This document shows, piece after piece, positions 26,104 through 34,976 of a stretch of DNA of 64,000 nucleotides. Location: assembly GCF_011683955.1 (NCBI RefSeq), contig NZ_JAAQPI010000015.1, forward strand, positions 62,001 through 126,000. Reading direction: 5' to 3'. Numbering within the stretch: the stretch's first letter is position 1; each line of letters begins with the position of its first letter. The DNA comes from Pseudomaricurvus alkylphenolicus. Lineage in GTDB: Bacteria > Pseudomonadota > Gammaproteobacteria > Pseudomonadales > Cellvibrionaceae. The notes under the pieces were generated by a model that saw only the letters and a list, made by a program, of their open reading frames with translations, was not told the DNA's origin and ran no database searches. The translations under genes were made by a program, and so were the position numbers.

Positions 26104-27207
26104 TTAATAGGGAGGTAACAAACGCCTGAATCCATGCACCAACACTATGGCCAGGAACATCAGATTACGTACAAAAATCGGAGGTCCCGGCAACCAACGT
26201 GTGGAGCGACGCTCACCGGTTTCCATGCAAAACGCCAGATCCTCAGACAGCGACTGCAGATACTTCGCCGTTATCGGCCAATCAACAATATCCTCAATCC
26301 AATCTTGAGGTATACCCTCTTTGCCAACACCCGCGCCCAGAATTCCGCCCAGAATGGCGGAAGTCGTATCCGTATCCCCGCCGAGCCGAATCATCGCCTC
26401 CACTGCGGCGGCATAGTCACTTTGATACTTAAGCCAAAGAAACAATACCATCGGTACCGTATGATAACTGTACCCCGTCACACCCTTCTTCAGCCCCATA
26501 ACCTCGGCCACAGCCTCGGGATTTCCCTCCCAATGACTCTCCAGCCGATCCATCGTATTCTCAAACTCCTTAACCGCACCGCTGTCCTCCGTCGCCAACA
26601 GCGACTGCAACTCGCTTCGAAACGCCTCCAGAGACACCGATTCACAACAGCCTGCCATGTACGCCGCCTGAGCAACCGCCAACGCAGCCACCGTCGCCTT
26701 CGGGTCCTTATGGGTGATCACCGTAGAAGCCGCTACCACCTGCTTCATCGTTTCGCGATCATGCCCCAGGCAAACACCGATAATCGGCGCACGCATCGCC
26801 GGCCCATTACCCGCCGAATACACACCACTGTACTTGGCCGGAAACCCCATCCAGAGCTTGATAATGGCCCGCCCCGTTGCCATCCCTATTCCCGCCGGCA
26901 GCCGCATCAACCACCAGCGCAACCTCCAGGCCAGGCTCCCCTGAAAGCGGTCCCAATCCCCCCAGCGGGTGATCATCGACGCCGCTGTCATGGCGGCATG
27001 CTCCGTATCATCCGAAATCATACCCTTGCCAAAAACCAGGGCGTGGCGGGGGCGCGCCTTAAGCAATTGCTTGATTCGCCTTGCTGAAATACCCTCAAAC
27101 GGCAAACCCAAAGCGTCACCCACCATCAGTCCCAGCAAACTACCCTCAACGGCTCGCTTCTGATTGGCGCTTCCTAGCTGTGCATCCACACCGGCAATCT
27201 GTTCCAT
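26104..27207 (-). CDS. ADP-ribosylglycohydrolase family protein
   Basis: A 367-residue protein of the DraG/ARH family, which removes ADP-ribose from proteins or small molecules using a binuclear magnesium site. Visible features are GSLLGLMVGDALGLPFEG near the N-terminus, ISDDTEHAAMTA with the first metal-binding Asp pair, and RLGGDTDTTSAILGGILGA with the second. Near the C-terminus a hydrophobic stretch (NLMFLAIVLVHGF) could anchor it. I choose the ATG at 27207, preceded by GGGAG; the GTG at 27255 has no site. It heads the operon with the SPFH and NAD-kinase-like genes and faces the NrtR-like regulator. Confidence 0.85.
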   Translation of the reverse strand: MEQIAGVDAQLGSANQKRAVEGSLLGLMVGDALGLPFEGISARRIKQLLKARPRHALVFGKGMISDDTEHAAMTAASMITRWGDWDRFQGSLAWRLRWWLMRLPAGIGMATGRAIIKLWMGFPAKYSGVYSAGNGPAMRAPIIGVCLGHDRETMKQVVAASTVITHKDPKATVAALAVAQAAYMAGCCESVSLEAFRSELQSLLATEDSGAVKEFENTMDRLESHWEGNPEAVAEVMGLKKGVTGYSYHTVPMVLFLWLKYQSDYAAAVEAMIRLGGDTDTTSAILGGILGAGVGKEGIPQDWIEDIVDWPITAKYLQSLSEDLAFCMETGERRSTRWLPGPPIFVRNLMFLAIVLVHGFRRLLPPY

Positions 27208-27276
27208 GGCATTGGCTCCCAAAGTACTGTCTCCCAGATGATCAATTTCCGGCACTTGTCATCAAACAAGCCTCCG

Positions 27277-27329
27277 TTGACTTAGGGGCATTGAGCCACT
27301 AACATAATACCCCAATAAACCGCTGTCAA
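27277..27329. promoter_or_regulatory. Overlapping divergent promoters of the NAD/ADP-ribose module
   Basis: On the plus strand TTGACT (27277-27282), 17 bases and TAACAT (27300-27305) form a promoter for the NrtR-like gene. On the minus strand TTGACA (27324-27329), 17 bases and TATGTT (27301-27306) form one for the ADP-ribosylglycohydrolase operon. The two -10 boxes overlap almost completely, so one bound repressor could block both. Confidence 0.5.
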
Positions 27330-27354
27330 CCGGACACTATTAGACTGGCCCAAT

Positions 27355-28092
27355 ATGACAAAAAAGCAAACTGAAAAAGCCTTTCTAGAGAGCTACGACA
27401 TCCACGATTTCGATGTCCCACTGACCTCCGTTGACATGGCCATCTTTACCGTCAGAAGCGAAAAATTGCAGGTATTGCTAGTCAAACGGGCACAGCACCC
27501 GGCTCTGGGGCAATGGGCGCTGCCCGGCGGCTTTATCGACCTAAAGCTTGACAAAACACTCATGGACACCGCCAAACGCAAACTCTATGAAAAAACCGGA
27601 GTCAGAATCCCCTACCTCGAACAGGTCGAGACCTTTGGCAGCCAAGGCAGAGACCCCAGGGGCTGGTCCGTCACCATCTCCTACCTCGCCCTCATCCCCA
27701 GTGACCACATCACCCTCGGCAAAGACGACAGCTCAGAACAGGTCGCCTGGGTACCCGTAGACGAGGCCGAAGACCAATACCCACTGGCCTTTGACCACAA
27801 TCGCATTCTCGAGGCCTGCCACCAAAGACTCAGAAGCAAAGTCCAATACACATCTCTGCCCGTCAACCTGCTGCCCAATGAATTCACCCTTACCGAACTG
27901 CAGCAAACCTTCGAACTCGTACTGGGCAACACCGTAGAAAAGAAATCATTCCGCCGTCGCATCCTCGACGCCGATATCCTCGAAGCAACCGGCAACATGA
28001 AAACCGGCAGCAACCGCCCTGCCAAACTTTACCGAGTCAAACCCGAGGGGCAAAGTCACTTTTTTACCAGGAATATTGAGGGGCCGAGATAA
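27355..28092 (+). CDS. NrtR-like transcriptional regulator (degenerate Nudix domain plus winged helix)
   Basis: A 245-residue protein with an N-terminal Nudix domain (VDMAIFTVRSEKLQVLLVKR, then WALPGGFIDLKLDKTL) and a C-terminal winged-helix part (FTLTELQQTFELVLG, then KKSFRRRILDADILE). The Nudix box has lost the REUxEExGU catalytic glutamates, reading KRKLYEKTGV, so hydrolysis is unlikely. This combination defines NrtR-type repressors, which bind ADP-ribose or related NAD metabolites and control NAD genes. It is divergent from the ADP-ribosylglycohydrolase operon over overlapping promoters, which fits a role as its ADP-ribose-responsive repressor. Some related proteins respond to other ligands. 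Confidence 0.82.
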   Translation: MTKKQTEKAFLESYDIHDFDVPLTSVDMAIFTVRSEKLQVLLVKRAQHPALGQWALPGGFIDLKLDKTLMDTAKRKLYEKTGVRIPYLEQVETFGSQGRDPRGWSVTISYLALIPSDHITLGKDDSSEQVAWVPVDEAEDQYPLAFDHNRILEACHQRLRSKVQYTSLPVNLLPNEFTLTELQQTFELVLGNTVEKKSFRRRILDADILEATGNMKTGSNRPAKLYRVKPEGQSHFFTRNIEGPR

Positions 28093-28134
28093 TCAAATCA
28101 CCCTCAGCGGGCTGCTGCGAGACTCTCCAACCAC

Positions 28135-28420
28135 CCGTAGCAGCGCGCTCCGAGCGCGACTGGTCTTCTCCATATCAACGGTTTGAAATTGCAAAGTTCA
28201 GAACGATAAACTTGATGTACCTCGATCTAAAGGGTGGCTGGGTGTTCGTTGGAGGGGCATTTCAAGCGAACGCCGAAGGAGTCAATGAGACAAGCGTCTT
28301 TTGCTTGGCTCATTGGGGACTGAGGGAAGCCCGGAGGGCCGGTAGCGTGCCCCTCCAACGGACACCCGGCCGCCCGTTGTGGCACACAATCACCAGCCCC
28401 TTTCGTCCTATCCGCAAAGA
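28135..28420 (+). repeat. 286-bp structured repeat, copy 2
   Basis: Collinear with 503-788 at a constant offset of 27632 bases. The 27-bp stem is at 28233-28259 with 28348-28374; one change relative to copy 1 (A to G in the right arm) turns an A-U pair into G-U, so the stem survives. The frame that crosses it has amino-acid changes relative to copy 1 (for example W to R and S to G), arguing against a protein gene. Confidence 0.8.
28137..28160 (+). repeat. REP-like palindrome, left of repeat copy 2
   Basis: GTAGCAGCGCGCTCCGAGCG followed by CGAC. It is exactly complementary to the unit at 28476-28499, giving this copy of the repeat inverted outer ends. Confidence 0.6.
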
Positions 28421-28475
28421 AAAAAACACCTAATTCCAATGGCCGGTTATGGTGCAAAGATACGGTGCCAACCCG

Positions 28476-28499
28476 GTCGCGCTCGGAGCGCGCTGCTAC
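28476..28499 (-). repeat. REP-like palindrome, right of repeat copy 2
   Basis: The reverse complement of the unit at 28137-28160, base for base. No matching right-hand unit was found after copy 1 of the repeat, which ends instead in unrelated sequence. Confidence 0.6.
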
Positions 28500-28564
28500 A
28501 CACGAAGATCAATCGTGCCCCCAGAAGGTCAGCTCCTGGCACTCACCGACCTGCCAGTTCTTGA

Positions 28565-31500
28565 TCAAGCCGCCTTAGTAACTTCACCAGCCACACAATC
28601 CAAAGCCTTCACCCCAAGCTCCCACTCAGCCCGAACCTTCTCCAAATTTGCTTCCTTAACATGCCCATACCCACGGACCTGCTCCGGCAACGCCAACAAC
28701 CGCTCAACCTGATCCACGTTACCCGCCTCAACCCGCAACATCACATCACGAACCAACGCCTCATAATCCTCAATCAACTGCCGCTCACCCCGACGCTCAG
28801 CCGTATAGCCAAACACATCCAGCGCCGAACCCCGCAGCCCCTTAGCCTTCGCCAACAATCGGAATACCGGCAACACCCAACCGCCAAACGTCATCTTTTT
28901 AGGCTTACCCGTCACCTTATCCCGACGAGCCAACAATGGCGGCGCCAAATGAAACTGCAACTTGAAATCACCATCAAACTGCGCCCGCAACTTCTGCTCG
29001 AACTCAGGACTGCTATATAAACGCGCGACTTCATACTCATCCTTGTACGCCATCAACTTATAAAAATAGCGAGCCACCAAGGTCGACAACGCACCCACTG
29101 CCCCCAGCCGCGCCTTCTCCTGCTCACGAACCCACTGCACCAATGCCCAATAGCGGTCCGCATAACCCGAATCCTGATACTCGACCAACTCACGGTAAAA
29201 ACGATCGACCTTCTGCTCCAACGTATCCAGAGCTACCACCTGCGTCTCGCCCTCACCATTACGCTCATCGATCAAACGCTGCACCCGAGGCAAATCCTCA
29301 GCGGCCAGACGCCCCCACCGGAACGCCCGCAAGTTAAATTCAACCGCCACACCGTTCAACTCAATCGCTCGTTCAATCGCCGCACGACTCAGTGGCAACA
29401 AACCCTTCTGCCAGGCAAAACCCACCATAAACAGATTAGTCGCAATGGAATCGCCAAACATCGCCTCGGCGATACCGGTCGCGTCGATATAATCCACCGC
29501 TTCACTGCCGATTGCCGTCGAGAACTCATCCTTGGTTTCCTGCGCAGGGAAGAACAAATCATTATTTCGGGTAAACGCAGCAACCGGAACCTCCGCCGTA
29601 TTGATAATCGAACGACTGACACCCTGGCGCAGCTTGGGCACAGAAGCCGTTGCCGCCACCATATCGCAGCCCAACAACAGGTTTGCACCCCCATCCAAAA
29701 TACGGGGCACATGAATATCACCCGGCGTTGGCGCCAGTTTAATGTGCGCAACCACCGCACCGTTTTTCTGAGACAGACCGGTAAAGTCCAGAGTCGTCGA
29801 ACCCTTGCCCTCCAGGTGCGCCGCCATCGACAACAGTGCACCTATGGTCAATACGCCGGTACCACCGATCCCGGACACCAACACCGCATAATTGCCAGTC
29901 AGTTCAGGAGGTGTGGGCTCCGGCAACTCGGCAAACACCTCCGCTTCCAGTGTTTTGACCTGAGCCTGATCCGGCTTGCGCAACTCGCCACCGACCACAG
30001 ACACAAAACTCGGGCAGAACCCCTTAACACAGGAATAATCCTTGTTGCAGGCGGACTGATTGATCTGGCGCTTGCGACCAAAATCCGTTTCCTTGGGCTC
30101 GATAGAAATACAATTGGACTGTACAGAACAATCTCCGCAACCCTCACACACTCGGTCATTAATAAACAGACGACGGTTCGGATCTTCCATCAAACCCTTC
30201 TTGCGCCGACGACGCTTTTCCGCTGCGCAGGTTTGCTCATAAATAATTGCGGTAACCCCCTCGATATCACGCATCTGACGCTGTACCGCATCAAGCTCAT
30301 CACGATCGAAACGGGTTACATTGGCCGGTATGCTCGAATCATTTTCGAACTTGCCGATATCGTCACTGACCAGTGCCACCTTTTTCACACCTTCCGCCAG
30401 CAGCTGCTGCGCGATGCTACCCGGAGAGGGTTCACCCTCCGCGGGCTGCCCGCCGGTCATGGCAACGGCATCATTGTAGAGAATTTTGTAGGTAATATTG
30501 ACGTCGCTGGCTACCGCCTGCCGAATCGCCATCAAACCGGAGTGCTGGTAAGTACCGTCCCCCAGGTTCTGGAACATATGCTTGTTTTTGGAGAAACGGT
30601 GCAGCCCGACCCAGTGAATACCTTCGCCCCCCATATGGGTAAAGGTTTTGGTTTTACGATCCATGCTGATGGTCATAATGTGACAACCGATACCGGCACC
30701 ACCGGTGCTGCCGTCCGGCACTTGAGTCGAAGTATTATGCGGGCACCCGGAACAGAAATACGGCTCTCGAGCGAGCAGGTTTTTACCTTGCACTTTACAG
30801 GGTGCAACAAACTCGGAAACCTTCTTACCGATAAACCCTCCGATTTCGGTGCCCTTTAACCAACGGGACAGCGCAGCGGATACAATTTCGGGGGTAAATG
30901 CCCACACCTCAGGCAACAGCACCTCGCCCTGCTCATCGCGCTTACCAAAAATAGCCGGACGTTTGGCCGCTGGCCAGTTGTACAACTGCTCCTTGATTTG
31001 TTTCTCCAGCTGCGGTCGTTTTTCTTCCACCACCAACAGCGATTCCATGCCCTCGGCGAATTCACGAATACCGCGAGGTTCCAATGGCCAGCTCATACCG
31101 ACCTTATAAATGCTGATGCCGGCGTCCTGCAGATCTCTTTCGGAAATGCCCAGAATACGGAAGGACTCCAACAGATCGCCGTGTGCCTTACCCACCGTCA
31201 CAATACCAAAGCGGCGTTGCTCAGACTTGAGAATCACCTTGTCAATTTTATTGGCGTAAACAAACGCATGAGCCGCCGGTGCCCGCTCTTCAATCATACG
31301 GCGTTCGTACTCCATGCGCTCGGCGGGCCACTTCAGGTTAACATCGTAGTTAAGACCATGGGGAGGCATGACAAAGTCCTCCGGCATCACGAACTTGGGC
31401 AACTCCGGGATCATAATGGAGGCGCCGCTTTCCACGGTTTCAGTAATCGTCTTAAACGCCACCCACAGACCGCAATAGCGAGACAGCGCTATACCCGCCA

Positions 31501-32056
31501 ATCCCATGGTCAAATACTCTTCCACCGAAGTCGGAAACAGAATCGGCATAATCGCCGCTTCAAACACCTGATCAGTCTGATGAGGGAACATGGAGGATTC
31601 GGCCGTGTGATCATCACCCGCCAGCGCCAATACTCCACCATGCCTCGCAGTGCCCTGAACATTGGCCTGGCGGAACACATCGGCGGTGCGGTCAACACCA
31701 TGACCCTTGCCATACCAGATGGAGAACACTCCATCTTTATTGACCTGATCGCGATAATAATCGGTGAGCTGAGTGCCCCAAACAGCGGTTGCTCCGAGAT
31801 CTTCATTGACCCCCGGCTCAAAATGCACGTCGTGGCTGGCCAAGAACTTTTTGCTGCGCCACAGCTCCTGGTCGTAAGCACCAAGAGGCGAACCGCGGTA
31901 ACCGGAAATAAAACCCGCGGTGTTGAGACCGTCACGCTGGTCCAGCTGACGCTGCATCAGAGGCAGACGAACCAGGGCCTGGATGCCAGTCATAAAAGCG
32001 CGACCCTGGGTCAGGGCGTAGCGGTCAGTGAGCTGGTAGTCCTTGTCGAAAATCAC
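28565..32056 (-). CDS. Fused indolepyruvate/2-oxoacid:ferredoxin oxidoreductase, paralogue 1
   Basis: A 1163-residue single-chain enzyme that oxidatively decarboxylates aryl or branched 2-oxoacids to acyl-CoA with ferredoxin as acceptor. In order it has an IorA-like pyrimidine/thiamine-diphosphate half (GFISGYRGSPLGAYD near residue 45), CSGCPHNTST near 435, a ferredoxin-like cluster motif CEGCGDCSVQSNC near 640 with a second cysteine set CNKDYSCVKGFCPSF, a gamma domain starting GIGGTGVLTIGALLSMAA near 730, and a C-terminal DUF6537-type region. It starts with GTG, with AGGAGG well placed upstream. Divergent from an Lrp/AsnC gene. A similar protein of 1177 residues lies at 41.9 kb. Confidence 0.9.
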   Translation of the reverse strand: MIFDKDYQLTDRYALTQGRAFMTGIQALVRLPLMQRQLDQRDGLNTAGFISGYRGSPLGAYDQELWRSKKFLASHDVHFEPGVNEDLGATAVWGTQLTDYYRDQVNKDGVFSIWYGKGHGVDRTADVFRQANVQGTARHGGVLALAGDDHTAESSMFPHQTDQVFEAAIMPILFPTSVEEYLTMGLAGIALSRYCGLWVAFKTITETVESGASIMIPELPKFVMPEDFVMPPHGLNYDVNLKWPAERMEYERRMIEERAPAAHAFVYANKIDKVILKSEQRRFGIVTVGKAHGDLLESFRILGISERDLQDAGISIYKVGMSWPLEPRGIREFAEGMESLLVVEEKRPQLEKQIKEQLYNWPAAKRPAIFGKRDEQGEVLLPEVWAFTPEIVSAALSRWLKGTEIGGFIGKKVSEFVAPCKVQGKNLLAREPYFCSGCPHNTSTQVPDGSTGGAGIGCHIMTISMDRKTKTFTHMGGEGIHWVGLHRFSKNKHMFQNLGDGTYQHSGLMAIRQAVASDVNITYKILYNDAVAMTGGQPAEGEPSPGSIAQQLLAEGVKKVALVSDDIGKFENDSSIPANVTRFDRDELDAVQRQMRDIEGVTAIIYEQTCAAEKRRRRKKGLMEDPNRRLFINDRVCEGCGDCSVQSNCISIEPKETDFGRKRQINQSACNKDYSCVKGFCPSFVSVVGGELRKPDQAQVKTLEAEVFAELPEPTPPELTGNYAVLVSGIGGTGVLTIGALLSMAAHLEGKGSTTLDFTGLSQKNGAVVAHIKLAPTPGDIHVPRILDGGANLLLGCDMVAATASVPKLRQGVSRSIINTAEVPVAAFTRNNDLFFPAQETKDEFSTAIGSEAVDYIDATGIAEAMFGDSIATNLFMVGFAWQKGLLPLSRAAIERAIELNGVAVEFNLRAFRWGRLAAEDLPRVQRLIDERNGEGETQVVALDTLEQKVDRFYRELVEYQDSGYADRYWALVQWVREQEKARLGAVGALSTLVARYFYKLMAYKDEYEVARLYSSPEFEQKLRAQFDGDFKLQFHLAPPLLARRDKVTGKPKKMTFGGWVLPVFRLLAKAKGLRGSALDVFGYTAERRGERQLIEDYEALVRDVMLRVEAGNVDQVERLLALPEQVRGYGHVKEANLEKVRAEWELGVKALDCVAGEVTKAA

Positions 32057-32189
32057 GGTTCTTTCCTCCTCATGTCGGGCGGTTAGTTATTGATTCTGAG
32101 AGGAAAAAAGTAGCACGGGCGTCGCTAGGGGGTCATACCAAAGAGATCGATAGTCATGCGCTCACTTAGCACAAATCACCACTAGGAGC

Positions 32190-32209
32190 GGAAAATTCGG
32201 AATTCTTCT
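32190..32209. promoter_or_regulatory. Candidate Lrp-type operator
   Basis: GAAAATTC-GG-AATTCTTC is an inverted repeat in the divergent region between paralogue 1 of the oxidoreductase and an Lrp/AsnC gene, with another GGAATTCGG about 25 bases downstream. Lrp-family proteins typically bind such AT-rich palindromes and control the gene opposite their own. Confidence 0.35.
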
Positions 32210-32285
32210 CCAATAACGGATACATCTGTGGAATTCGGCGTAATATGGCGTACACTGGAACCTGCCATCCACCTGGACCACCACC

Positions 32286-32771
32286 ATGCATGAACTGGAT
32301 AAGATTGATCGCAAGATCCTCGAAGCCCTGCAGGCCGATGCCAGCCTGACGAACCTGGAGCTGGCGGAAAAGGTGTGCCTGTCGCCCTCACCCTGCTCCC
32401 GCCGGGTGAAGATCCTGCAGGAGAAGGGTTTTTTCCGCGGGCAGGTCACCTTGCTTGATCCGCAGAAAGTCGGCCTGCCCGTGAGTGTCTTTATCCAGGT
32501 CACACTGAATCATCAGGTGAAGAAGAATCTGGTGGCTTTCGAGGAGACGGTAAAGGACTGGCCCGAAGTGATGGAGTGCTATCTGATGACGGGCGACTTT
32601 GACTACCTGATCCGCGTTGCAGTGCCCGACCTGAACGCTTATCAGGATTTTCTCGACAAGCGACTGACACCTATGGACGGGATTGATAGTATCCGCACCA
32701 GCTTTTCCTTAAAGCAGGTACGATATAAAACGGAACTGCCCCTGAATCATCTCGGTACCCGCAGCGGTTGA
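32286..32771 (+). CDS. Lrp/AsnC family transcriptional regulator, paralogue 1
   Basis: A 161-residue feast/famine regulator. The N-terminal helix-turn-helix is LDKIDRKILEALQADASLTN then LELAEKVCLSPSPCSRRVK, and the C-terminal RAM ligand domain ends with DSIRTSFSLKQVRYKTELPL. These proteins bind amino acids as effectors. It is divergent from the fused 2-oxoacid:ferredoxin oxidoreductase, so it probably controls that gene in response to branched-chain or aromatic amino acids. It is clearly related to, but different from, the regulator at 51.2 kb. Confidence 0.9.
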   Translation: MHELDKIDRKILEALQADASLTNLELAEKVCLSPSPCSRRVKILQEKGFFRGQVTLLDPQKVGLPVSVFIQVTLNHQVKKNLVAFEETVKDWPEVMECYLMTGDFDYLIRVAVPDLNAYQDFLDKRLTPMDGIDSIRTSFSLKQVRYKTELPLNHLGTRSG

Positions 32772-32844
32772 AGGCGGCTATCTACAGGAGCGCTTGGGGG
32801 CAGGATGAAAAACAACAATAAACGACGGACGTTACAACAAGACT

Positions 32845-34971
32845 ATGGACTTTCGGCAATCCGGCGCCGCCCTTCTGAGCGGCCTTTGGGGTATTTTCAG
32901 CAATAGCCTCCGTTTTTTGATCAGATCACTTGGGCGAGGAATCAAGGGGCTCTGGCACTGGGCGGGAGGCCTGTTGGCCGGCCTGCGTGGTCTCTGGAAA
33001 GCTATTGGCCCACCTTGGTTCCGACGTTTGCTGGCAACGGTCGGTATCCTTGCCGGTGTGTACATCGGCCTGCAACACCTGCTCACCCCCAACCTCACCC
33101 ACGAGCAGATCAATCAGGTGCACTACTTGACCGACAGCTGGGATTCCCAGGCTCGCGAGGATTTTTACTACACGCCGCAGGGCACCGAACTGCTGGGCAT
33201 GCATTACGACTGGTTCGTGAACCTGGAGTTGCCTCTTTCCAAGGAGCGTCTTGCCGAAGAAGACAATATGCGCGGCTGGGGCTTTATTGTGGATCCGGGG
33301 CAACTGGCCACTGAACGCAACCCCGGCAACCTGCCCGTTGGCATGACCCGTCATATCGACCCGCAAACCGGGCTGGAAAAATTGGACCTGGGCTGTGCCA
33401 TGTGTCACACCGGAGAGCTGCACTATAAGGGCGTGGCACTGCGGGTGGACGGTGGCCAGGCGGTGCAGAGCGTTCCCACCGCCAAACTCGGCGAATTTAT
33501 CACCACCCTGGGAGCTTCGGCCGCAGAAACCTACTTTAACCCCCTCAAGTGGAACCGCTTCGCCGACCGGGTAGCCGGCCAGGATCAACCACAACGCGAT
33601 CAGTTGCGCGAGGAGTTCTGGCAGTTCCTGAAGACGATGAAACAATTTGTCAGCGGACCCGGCGCCTCCAAATACTACCCCACCGAAGAAGGCCGTGGCC
33701 GCACCGACGCGGTAGGCCGAATCGCCAATGTAGTGTTCGGCTACGATCTGGATGTGCCGGAGAACTATCATGCCGCCAACGCACCGGTCAGCTATCCCTT
33801 TTTGTGGGACATCTGGCGCTTTGACTGGGTGCAGTACACCGGTTTTACCAATCAGGCTATGGCCCGCAATATCGGTGAAAGTCTGGGCGTACTTGCCCCT
33901 ATCAAGCTGGTGAATGATGAGGGAGAACTGCTGAGCCCCGGCGAATTTGGCGAAACCGTTGTCGACCTGGATGGTATGCATTGTGTGGAATCGACCTTGC
34001 GTGATCTCAAGCCGCCGCAGTGGCCGGAACAGATTCTTGGTAAGATCGACATTGCCAGGGCGAAACAGGGCAAGGCGCTGTTCGCCGCCCAATGCGCCTT
34101 CTGCCACGGCCCCCACCAATCCAAGCCCTACAACTGGCCGGTGGCTTCCGGCCCCGGTGAGAACCCGGCAGAACAAGCCAGTGTCAACTGGCAATGGGAT
34201 ATGGCGGGGGATATCACCCGTATTGACGGCGTGCCCTATCGCAAAGACTGGCGCGAGACCATCTGGTCCGTGCCCTGGATCGATGTGGATGTGATCGGCA
34301 CCGACGCCACCGCAGCGGACAACTTTAACAAGGCGATTTACGACGCCCGCAAATTGCTGCCGGATTCCGAGCCCGTCAATGCCGGCAATGGCCTGCAAGT
34401 CCTGCTCAACCGCCTGGTACCCATTCTGTACGAAAACTGGAAAATCACCGGCGAGGCCGTGCCCGATTACGACGGCCTCAATGTGCCTTTCCGCATTGCC
34501 AATAAACGCGCCTATAAAGCCCGACCCCTGCACGGTGTTTGGGCAACCCCACCGTTCCTGCATAACGGTTCGGTGCCCACTATTCACGATCTGCTGTCGC
34601 CGCTGGATGAACGCCCCACGACCTTTGCGGTGGGCAACCGCGAATATGACCCCATCAAACTGGGTTACGCCACTAAAACCTCGCCGGGTAGCTTTGTGCA
34701 CGACACCGGCATCACCGGCAATGGCAACCATGGCCATCTGTTTACCGATGTGGAGATGCCGGGCCGGATTGGCGAACGGCTCAGCGAAGAAGAGCGCATG
34801 GCGATCATCGAATACCTGAAGGTGATGGGTAATCCGGAGTTTAGCGAGGCTCTGGATGGCGACCCCCTGAATTGGGCCGCTTACCCCGACGCCCCGGCGG
34901 ATCCCTCCGGTGAGGCGGCCTGCCGTCGCCCCAGGATGCCAAAACAACTGAATGCACAGGTTGGGGAGTGA
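32845..34971 (+). CDS. Diheme c-type cytochrome of the CcP/RoxA-like superfamily
   Basis: A 708-residue protein with an N-terminal basic and hydrophobic region including one membrane segment (RRLLATVGILAGVYIGLQHL, about 61-80), then a periplasmic part with two heme c sites, CAMCH near residue 187 and CAFCH near 417. The spacing and size recall RoxA-type rubber oxygenases and the long diheme peroxidase-like proteins; the late HGVWATPPFLHNGSVPTIHD segment is typical of that superfamily. The enzyme activity (peroxidase or dioxygenase) cannot be decided from sequence. The catalase-like gene starts 5 bases after its stop, so the two probably work on the same oxidant or lipid peroxide in the periplasm. 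Confidence 0.82.
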   Translation: MDFRQSGAALLSGLWGIFSNSLRFLIRSLGRGIKGLWHWAGGLLAGLRGLWKAIGPPWFRRLLATVGILAGVYIGLQHLLTPNLTHEQINQVHYLTDSWDSQAREDFYYTPQGTELLGMHYDWFVNLELPLSKERLAEEDNMRGWGFIVDPGQLATERNPGNLPVGMTRHIDPQTGLEKLDLGCAMCHTGELHYKGVALRVDGGQAVQSVPTAKLGEFITTLGASAAETYFNPLKWNRFADRVAGQDQPQRDQLREEFWQFLKTMKQFVSGPGASKYYPTEEGRGRTDAVGRIANVVFGYDLDVPENYHAANAPVSYPFLWDIWRFDWVQYTGFTNQAMARNIGESLGVLAPIKLVNDEGELLSPGEFGETVVDLDGMHCVESTLRDLKPPQWPEQILGKIDIARAKQGKALFAAQCAFCHGPHQSKPYNWPVASGPGENPAEQASVNWQWDMAGDITRIDGVPYRKDWRETIWSVPWIDVDVIGTDATAADNFNKAIYDARKLLPDSEPVNAGNGLQVLLNRLVPILYENWKITGEAVPDYDGLNVPFRIANKRAYKARPLHGVWATPPFLHNGSVPTIHDLLSPLDERPTTFAVGNREYDPIKLGYATKTSPGSFVHDTGITGNGNHGHLFTDVEMPGRIGERLSEEERMAIIEYLKVMGNPEFSEALDGDPLNWAAYPDAPADPSGEAACRRPRMPKQLNAQVGE

Positions 34972-34976
34972 CAACC

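Larger units (their letters stand above)
28093..28564. other. Intergenic region with second 286-bp repeat and flanking palindromes
   Basis: This 472-base gap has no credible gene. It contains copy 2 of the 286-bp repeat (28135-28420), a MITE-end-like CCGGTTATGGTGC at 28443-28455, and an inverted REP unit at 28476-28499 that mirrors the one at 28137. The two inverted REP units bracket the repeat so that the whole 363-base segment has complementary ends. Confidence 0.65.
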
